DNA from: Leifsonia sp. NPDC080035
Lineage (GTDB): Bacteria > Actinomycetota > Actinomycetes > Actinomycetales > Microbacteriaceae
DNA: 64,000 nt
NCBI RefSeq assembly: GCF_040050925.1
Contig: NZ_CP157390.1
Coordinates: forward strand, 434,001-498,000
Direction: 5' to 3'
Positions 59,137 to 64,000 of the stretch are shown piece after piece. The translations under genes were made by a program, and so were the position numbers. The notes beneath the pieces are model-generated. The model was not told where the DNA came from. It ran no database searches and saw only the letters and a program-made list of their open reading frames with translations. Every line of letters starts with the position of its first letter. Positions within the stretch are counted from its first letter, which is position 1.

Positions 59137-60105
59137 ATGGCTGTGAACGGCGCCGCCCGCGGCGGATCCTCAGGCAACGGCGATTCGACGACCCCGTTCG
59201 TGGAGCTGAACCGCTCGGACTGGGCGGAGCTGGCACGGAACACCCGCCTCCCGCTGCAGGAGACCGAGATCGTGCAGCTGCGCGGCCTCGGCGACCCGCT
59301 CGACATGCGCGAGGTCGAGCAGGTCTACCTGCCGCTCAGCCGTCTCCTCAACCTGTACGTCGGCGGCGCCAAGCAGCTGCACCGGGTGACGAGCGACTTC
59401 CTCGGGGAGCGCGCGGAGCGCACCCCGTTCGTGATCGGCGTCGCCGGGTCGGTGGCGGTGGGCAAGTCCACCATCGCGCGCCTGCTCCGCGAGCTCCTCT
59501 CGCGCTGGGACGACACCCCGCGCGTGGAGCTGATCACCACCGACGGCTTCCTGCTGCCGAACGCCGAGCTCGAGCGCCGCGGCCTCATGGAGCGCAAGGG
59601 CTTCCCCGAGTCGTACGACCGGCGTGCGCTGCTGCGGTTCGTGACGTCGGTGAAGAGCGGGGCGCCGGAGGTGCGGGCGCCGTTCTACTCGCACCTCAGC
59701 TACGACATCGTGCCGGACGCCGAGATCGTAGTCCGCCAGCCGGACGTCCTCATCGTGGAGGGCCTGAACGTGCTGCAGCCCGCCGGCGGCGGCAACCGTC
59801 TCGCCGTCAGCGACCTGTTCGACTTCAGCGTCTACGTCGACGCCCGCACCCGGGACATCGCGCACTGGTACGAGGAGCGGTTCCTCAAGCTGCAACGCGG
59901 CGCATTCGCGAACCCGAAGTCGTACTTCCACCGCTACGCCGACCTGACCGAGGAGGAGGCACGGTCGCGCGCCGCCTCCATCTGGGCGCGGATCAATGAG
60001 CCGAACCTGGTGCAGAACATCCGGCCGACGCGCTCCCGCGCGAAGCTCGTCCTGCGCAAGGACGCCGACCACACGGTGAGCTCCGTCCTGCTGCGCAAGC
60101 TCTGA
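59137..60105 (+). CDS. coaA: Pantothenate kinase (type I)
   Basis: A 322-residue kinase for the first step of CoA synthesis. Walker A GVAGSVAVGKST is at residues 101-112. LITTDGFLLPNAELERRGLMERKGFPESYD follows, and the C-terminus is LVLRKDADHTVSSVLLRKL. Divergent from glmS across a 97-base promoter gap. CoA feedback is usual for type I enzymes. Confidence 0.95.
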   Translation: MAVNGAARGGSSGNGDSTTPFVELNRSDWAELARNTRLPLQETEIVQLRGLGDPLDMREVEQVYLPLSRLLNLYVGGAKQLHRVTSDFLGERAERTPFVIGVAGSVAVGKSTIARLLRELLSRWDDTPRVELITTDGFLLPNAELERRGLMERKGFPESYDRRALLRFVTSVKSGAPEVRAPFYSHLSYDIVPDAEIVVRQPDVLIVEGLNVLQPAGGGNRLAVSDLFDFSVYVDARTRDIAHWYEERFLKLQRGAFANPKSYFHRYADLTEEEARSRAASIWARINEPNLVQNIRPTRSRAKLVLRKDADHTVSSVLLRKL

Positions 60106-60203
60106 GCGCAGGGTCGCGGGCATGAGGTCTAAGAGCCTCAGGCCGCAAGCACTCCGGTTCCTGGTCTCTGGTCCGCTGTGCGTGGATCCCGTAGGCATGA
60201 GCC

Positions 60204-60515
60204 ATGGCAACACCACGTTCGCGTGCCGCGGAACTGTTCGGACAGCGCATCCGACAGGCGCGTCTGGCGCTCGGGATGAGCCAGGAGGACATCGCCAACC
60301 TCGCGGACATGCACGTGACCAACTACGGTCGCGTCGAACGCGGGGAGGCCAACTCGGAACTGCACACGATCGTCCGGCTCGCCACCGCCCTCGACACCGA
60401 CCCGAGCGTGCTGCTCGGCGGACTCTACGGCGACGGCATGCTCCCCGACCGCGAGCGCGCCTACTCGGTGTCGGACTTCATCGCCGCCCGGAAGGCGGCC
60501 GAGCGGCCCCGTTGA
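60204..60515 (+). CDS. Small XRE-type DNA-binding protein
   Basis: A 103-residue regulator with a helix-turn-helix near residues 15-68: IRQARLALGMSQEDIANLADMHVTNYGRVERG. The rest is a short helical tail (YSVSDFIAARKAAERP). Target unknown. It stands alone between coaA and glmM with a TAGGCA box 6 bases before its ATG, so it may be leaderless too. Confidence 0.85.
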   Translation: MATPRSRAAELFGQRIRQARLALGMSQEDIANLADMHVTNYGRVERGEANSELHTIVRLATALDTDPSVLLGGLYGDGMLPDRERAYSVSDFIAARKAAERPR

Positions 60516-60518
60516 CGA

Positions 60519-60554
60519 CGAACGCCGGCCCCGGGGAACCGGGACCGGCGTTCG
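60519..60554. terminator. Hairpin terminator between XRE gene and glmM
   Basis: CGAACGCCGGCCCC (60519-60532) and GGGACCGGCGTTCG (60541-60554) form a 14-bp stem with one C-A mismatch between convergent stops. Confidence 0.7.
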
Positions 60555-60573
60555 AACGGGGTGTACCGCCGCG

Positions 60574-61935
60574 TCAGACGGTGAGGCGCTCGCGGACCAC
60601 GTCCGCCAGCTCATTGGCGAGGCGCTCGGCCGTGCTCTGGTCGGCGGCCTCGACCATGACGCGCACCAGGGGCTCCGTGCCGGAGGGGCGCAGCAGCACG
60701 CGCCCGGTGTCGCCCAAGGCCGCGACGGCGGTCTGCACCGCCTTCTGCAGCGGCTCGTCGGTGTGCACCGCGTGGTGGTCGACGCCCTTCACGTTCACCA
60801 TCACCTGCGGGTAGACGGTCATCACCTTCGCGAGCTCGTGCAGCGGCTTGCGCTGACGGGCCATCTCGCTGAGCAGGTGCAGACCGGTGAGGATGCCGTC
60901 GCCGGTGGTGGCGAACTCGCGCATGATGACGTGACCGGACTGCTCGCCGCCGAGGGCGTAGTCCTTGTCGTTCATCTCCTCGAGCACGTAGCGGTCGCCG
61001 ACGGCGGTCTCCACGACACGGATGCCGTTGTCGCGCATGGCGAGCTTCAGCCCGAGGTTGCTCATGACGGTGGCGACGAGGGTGTCGTCGGTGAGCTTGC
61101 CGCGCTCCTTCATCCCGACCGCGAGGATCGCCATGATCTGGTCGCCGTCGACGATGTTGCCGTGCGCATCCACCGCGAGGCAGCGGTCCGCGTCACCGTC
61201 GTGGGCGATGCCGACGTCGGCGCCGGCGGCGAGGACGGCCTCGGCCAGCTTGTCGAGGTGCGTCGAGCCGACGCCGTCGTTGATGTTCATCCCGTCCGGC
61301 GCGTCGCCGATCACGGTCACGCGGGCGCCCGCGTCGGTGAACACCTCCGGCGAGATGCCCGCTGCCGCGCCGTGCGCGCAATCGAGCACGACGTGGATGC
61401 CGTCAAGGCGGTGCGGGAGGCTCGCCAGCAAGTGCACGACGTAGCGGTCCTCCGCGTCCGCGAAGCGGCGGATGCGGCCGACGTCTGCGCCGGTGGGGGT
61501 CAGCTTCTCGAGGTCGAGGTGCTCCTCGATGCGGTCCTCGACCACGTCGGGCAGCTTGGTGCCGCCGCGCGCGAAGATCTTGATGCCGTTGTCCGGCGCC
61601 GGGTTGTGCGACGCAGACACCATGACGCCGAAGTCGGCGTCGAAGTCCGCAATCAGGAAGGCCGTCGCCGGCGTCGGGATCACTCCCGCGTCGTAGACGT
61701 CGATGCCGGAGCTGGCGAGACCGGCCGCGACCGCGGCCGAGAGGAACTCGCCCGAGACCCTGGGGTCACGGGCGACGATCGCCGTCGGGCGCTTGCCCGC
61801 GGCGCGCCGAGCCTCGGCGCTGCGGCCTCGCGTCAGCACAGCAGCAGCTGACTGAGCGAGGCCGAGCGCGAGGTCGGCGGTGAGCGTACCGTTCGCGAGT
61901 CCGCGGACTCCGTCGGTTCCGAAGAGGCGAGGCAT
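60574..61935 (-). CDS. glmM: Phosphoglucosamine mutase
   Basis: A 453-residue alpha-D-phosphohexomutase, converting glucosamine-6-phosphate to the 1-phosphate. Phosphoserine S109 in MVSASHNP, DGDADR metal loop, and GEQSGHV in the sugar-binding loop. LRPSGTEPLVRVMVEA near the end. TAGGCT is 7 bases upstream of the ATG: leaderless. Together with glmS it supplies UDP-GlcNAc. Confidence 0.96.
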   Translation of the reverse strand: MPRLFGTDGVRGLANGTLTADLALGLAQSAAAVLTRGRSAEARRAAGKRPTAIVARDPRVSGEFLSAAVAAGLASSGIDVYDAGVIPTPATAFLIADFDADFGVMVSASHNPAPDNGIKIFARGGTKLPDVVEDRIEEHLDLEKLTPTGADVGRIRRFADAEDRYVVHLLASLPHRLDGIHVVLDCAHGAAAGISPEVFTDAGARVTVIGDAPDGMNINDGVGSTHLDKLAEAVLAAGADVGIAHDGDADRCLAVDAHGNIVDGDQIMAILAVGMKERGKLTDDTLVATVMSNLGLKLAMRDNGIRVVETAVGDRYVLEEMNDKDYALGGEQSGHVIMREFATTGDGILTGLHLLSEMARQRKPLHELAKVMTVYPQVMVNVKGVDHHAVHTDEPLQKAVQTAVAALGDTGRVLLRPSGTEPLVRVMVEAADQSTAERLANELADVVRERLTV

Positions 61936-61942
61936 GGACCGA

Positions 61943-61948
61943 AGCCTA
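61943..61948 (-). promoter_or_regulatory. -10 box (TAGGCT) for leaderless glmM
   Basis: TAGGCT on the minus strand ends 7 bases before the ATG at 61935. Confidence 0.55.
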
Positions 61949-61962
61949 GACGCTGGTGGGCG

Positions 61963-62460
61963 TCAGCGCTTGGAGAACTGCGACGCCTTGCGGGCCTTCT
62001 TGAGACCGGCCTTCTTGCGCTCGGTGACGCGGGCGTCACGGGTCAGGAAGCCCGCCTTCTTGAGGGTCGGACGGTTGTTCTCGCGGTCGATCTCGTTCAG
62101 CGCGCGGGCGATCGCCAGACGCAGAGCACCGGCCTGGCCCGAGGGGCCGCCACCGGTGATGCGGGCGACGACGTCGTAGGCGCCGATGAGGTCGAGGACC
62201 TTGAACGGGTCGGTGATCAGCTGCTGGTGCAGCTTGTTCGGGAAGTAGTCGGCGAACTCACGGCCGTTGACCGTGATGGTGCCGGAACCCGGGACCAGGC
62301 GCACGCGCGCGATGGCCTCCTTGCGACGGCCGACGGCCGCGCCGGGGACGGAGAGGACGGCGCGCGGGGCGGCCGGGGCCTCGCTGGCCGGGGTCTCGGT
62401 CGAGTAGGACTCGACGTTCTCGACCTGGGCCGAGTCGATGCTGTCTGCGATCTTCGCCAC
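61963..62460 (-). CDS. rpsI: 30S ribosomal protein S9
   Basis: A 165-residue S9. The conserved body starts at GRRKEAIARVRL and ends in KKARKASQFSKR. An N-terminal extension of about 40 residues, acidic and Ala/Pro-rich, is longer than the E. coli form (130) but usual in actinobacteria. GTG start. 49 bp after rplM and in the same transcript. Confidence 0.97.
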   Translation of the reverse strand: MAKIADSIDSAQVENVESYSTETPASEAPAAPRAVLSVPGAAVGRRKEAIARVRLVPGSGTITVNGREFADYFPNKLHQQLITDPFKVLDLIGAYDVVARITGGGPSGQAGALRLAIARALNEIDRENNRPTLKKAGFLTRDARVTERKKAGLKKARKASQFSKR

Positions 62461-62509
62461 GGTGGTGATAATCCTTTGTCTTAAGTCAGTCGTGAAGGTC
62501 GTGGATCGC

Positions 62510-62956
62510 TTACTGAGCGACCTGGCCGAGCGTGTACTGCTTCGGCTGCTGGGCGGCGTGCGGGTGCTCGCTTCCGGTGTAGACCTTCAGCTTGCGGAGC
62601 TGGGCGCGGCCGATCGAGTTCTTCGGCAGCATCCCGCGCACGGCCTTCTCGACGGCGCGCACCGGGTTCTTCTCCAGGAGCTCGGAGTACGTGGTGGCCT
62701 TCAGGCCACCCGGGTAACCCGAGTGGCGGTAGGCCTTCTTCTGCGCCGCCTTCTGGCCGGTGAGGGCCACCTTGTCGGCGTTGACGATGATGACGAAGTC
62801 GCCCATGTCCATGTGGGGGGCGAACGTCGCCTTGTGCTTGCCGCGCAGCAGCGCGGCGGTGTGGCTGGCGAGACGGCCGAGCACGACGTCGGTCGCGTCG
62901 ATGATGACCCAGTCGCGCTGGATCTCGTCTGCCTTCGGGGAGTAAGTGCGCGTCAC
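62510..62956 (-). CDS. rplM: 50S ribosomal protein L13
   Basis: A 148-residue L13: RTYSPKADEIQRDWVIIDATDVVLGRLAS, GKHKATFAPHMDMGDFVIIVNA and SEHPHAAQQPK. GTG start at 62956. About 140 bases of leader lie between it and the promoter, so it could hold autoregulatory structure. Confidence 0.97.
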   Translation of the reverse strand: MTRTYSPKADEIQRDWVIIDATDVVLGRLASHTAALLRGKHKATFAPHMDMGDFVIIVNADKVALTGQKAAQKKAYRHSGYPGGLKATTYSELLEKNPVRAVEKAVRGMLPKNSIGRAQLRKLKVYTGSEHPHAAQQPKQYTLGQVAQ

Positions 62957-63101
62957 AGTAGTGGCTGCTTTCTGTATCGAACGGAGGAGTTCGTGAATCC
63001 CACTCCGATGGGGGTTCGCGTCTCGACGAGGCGGGAACCGAAGCCGGTGGAGGGCTCACGTTCGCGTGTCGCACCGCAGGAGGCGCGGACACCAAGGGTC
63101 A

Positions 63102-63130
63102 ATCCTACGCGACACGCCCGGGGCGGTCAA
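63102..63130 (-). promoter_or_regulatory. rplM-rpsI promoter
   Basis: On the minus strand TTGACC (63125-63130) and TAGGAT (63102-63107) with exactly 17 bases between them, the best consensus-like pair in the window. Expected start near 63095, giving a leader of about 140 bases. Confidence 0.8.
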
Positions 63131-63213
63131 ACCGGGGCAGCCCTGGGGCGGGATCGGCTCCGCCCTGGGGCTGAAATCGAGTCCGATCGCGCACTGAGTG
63201 CGGCTCGTCGCTC

Positions 63214-63219
63214 TAGCGT
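63214..63219 (+). promoter_or_regulatory. -10 box (TAGCGT) for a leaderless kinase gene
   Basis: TAGCGT ends 7 bases before the ATG at 63227. Confidence 0.5.
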
Positions 63220-63226
63220 GACCACT

Positions 63227-64000
63227 ATGAGTTCGCTCCTCCACCGTAGCCGCTGGCTCTTCGAACCCGCCGTCGCCATCGTCTTCTTCGTCTTCTGGGC
63301 CGTCGCCGAGGTCGGAAGGCACCAGCTCGGTCCGGGCTTGGTTCGCAGCGTCGTACCGTTCTGGGCTGCACTCCTGTTGCTCGCGGTCGCGATCGGATTG
63401 TCGCGCATACAGCCGGTTGTGGCGATGTCGGCCGCCACTGCCGTCCTCATCGGGCAGCTGCTCTTCCCCACGGCGATCTTCGACGAGCCGCTGGTCTATG
63501 TCGGGCTCGGCATCGTCGCGCTCGTTGTCGCCTCCTGCCTTCGCGGGCGAATGCTGGTCGTCTCCTTCGCCTTCGCCGTCGGCGCCGGGGTCTCGACGGC
63601 GGGACTGCTCGCGTGGTGGGTCGGAATCGGCCGTGGAGACATGGGCTCTCGAGCGATGTTCTTCGTCCTCTGCGCGGCCGCGAGCGCCGGGGCCTGGCTG
63701 ATCGGGGCGTTGATCGGCGCGTGGACGCGGAACCGGGATGCGCAGCTCGAACTCGCCCGTACCACCGCCGAACTGCAAGAGGCCACGACCGAAGCGATCG
63801 TCGCCGGGGAACGGGAGCGGATCGCCCAGGACGTGCACGACATCATGGCGCACTCGCTCTCGGTGATCCTCGCGCAGGCCGACGGCGCCCGGGCGCTTGC
63901 GGACGCGCGGCCCCAGCAGATGTCGGCCTCGCTCGTGTCGATCGCGGACGCCGCCCGGTCCTCCCTCACAGAGGTGCGGATGCTGATCGAGGGGCTCGTC
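63227..64000 (+). CDS. Sensor histidine kinase, N-terminal part (cut by window edge)
   Basis: 258 codons in frame to the window end. Four or five transmembrane segments lie in the first ~160 residues, then a coiled linker (ELARTTAELQEATTEA) and a HisKA_3 dimerisation domain with phospho-acceptor H204 in AQDVHDIMAHSLSV. The ATPase domain is not reached. It is another NarL/DesK-type kinase; the partner regulator should lie just downstream. Divergent from rplM. Confidence 0.88.
   Translation, partial: MSSLLHRSRWLFEPAVAIVFFVFWAVAEVGRHQLGPGLVRSVVPFWAALLLLAVAIGLSRIQPVVAMSAATAVLIGQLLFPTAIFDEPLVYVGLGIVALVVASCLRGRMLVVSFAFAVGAGVSTAGLLAWWVGIGRGDMGSRAMFFVLCAAASAGAWLIGALIGAWTRNRDAQLELARTTAELQEATTEAIVAGERERIAQDVHDIMAHSLSVILAQADGARALADARPQQMSASLVSIADAARSSLTEVRMLIEGLV

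Noticed and set aside
1..64000. tRNA or rRNA genes
   Set aside because: No cloverleaf-like segment with GTTCRAnnC and CCA-type end or rRNA conserved blocks was seen by eye; a covariance search would be needed to exclude them fully.

Overview
The window is a contiguous stretch of a high-GC actinobacterial chromosome. The gene complement (fused-type NADP isocitrate dehydrogenase, GuaB plus GuaB3, DUF6350/PerM-like next to purN, DUF3817 beside guaA, glmM and rpsI-rplM near coaA-glmS-alr-tsaEB-rimI-tsaD) and the codon usage suggest a Microbacteriaceae member, Leifsonia-like. This is inference from gene content, not a database match. Almost every base is coding. There are no rRNA or tRNA genes, no IS elements and no CRISPR array that I can see.

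Layout. 1-8.2 kb: a truncated ROK regulator with a palindrome upstream, a serine hydrolase, an SDR, an aldo/keto reductase, a VOC protein, a flavin disulfide oxidoreductase, icd, a GNAT and an alkyltransferase-like protein. 8.2-10.9 kb: a secreted-protein island with a lipoprotein, a trypsin-like protease, and a lipoprotein that is a stand-alone copy of the protease's propeptide. 10.9-15 kb: a receiver / NarL regulator / histidine kinase operon divergent from a decarboxylase-fold protein that has lost its PLP lysine. 15-19.1 kb: a heterodimeric ABC exporter behind a small leader ORF. 19.1-29.3 kb: a membrane-anchored dimethylargininase-like protein, an amino-acid dehydrogenase, purN-purH, DUF6350 and sucCD. 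29.5-38.2 kb: a thioester-domain-like surface protein, DUF2236, FUSC, PcrA/UvrD, GDPD and a Bax-inhibitor-1 family protein.

38.2-52.2 kb: a minus-strand run khtT-khtU-surf1-DUF3817-guaA, then ABC-F-guaB3-glpD, guaB, rarD, groES with a CIRCE element, and a methyltransferase. 52.2-64 kb: a Pro/Gln-rich membrane protein, the minus-strand operon glmS-acpS-alr-tsaE-tsaB-rimI-tsaD, coaA, a small XRE regulator, glmM, rplM-rpsI and the start of another histidine kinase. Purine synthesis (purN, purH, guaA, guaB, guaB3), the TCA cycle (icd, sucCD), cell-wall precursor supply (glmS, glmM, alr) and tRNA t6A synthesis (tsaB, tsaD, tsaE) are the main housekeeping themes.

Most notable observations: (1) the protease plus stand-alone propeptide lipoprotein pair, with the same cysteine spacing in both; (2) the same palindrome-centred element upstream of icd and sucC; (3) a tandem duplication of the DUF6350 start region that makes an upstream ORF overlapping the real start by ATGA; (4) a leader ORF upstream of the asymmetric ABC exporter; (5) a pseudoenzyme of the ornithine/diaminopimelate decarboxylase fold; (6) an apparent ATT start for guaA; (7) at least thirteen genes with a TANNNT box 6-8 bases before the start codon, which suggests widespread leaderless mRNAs.
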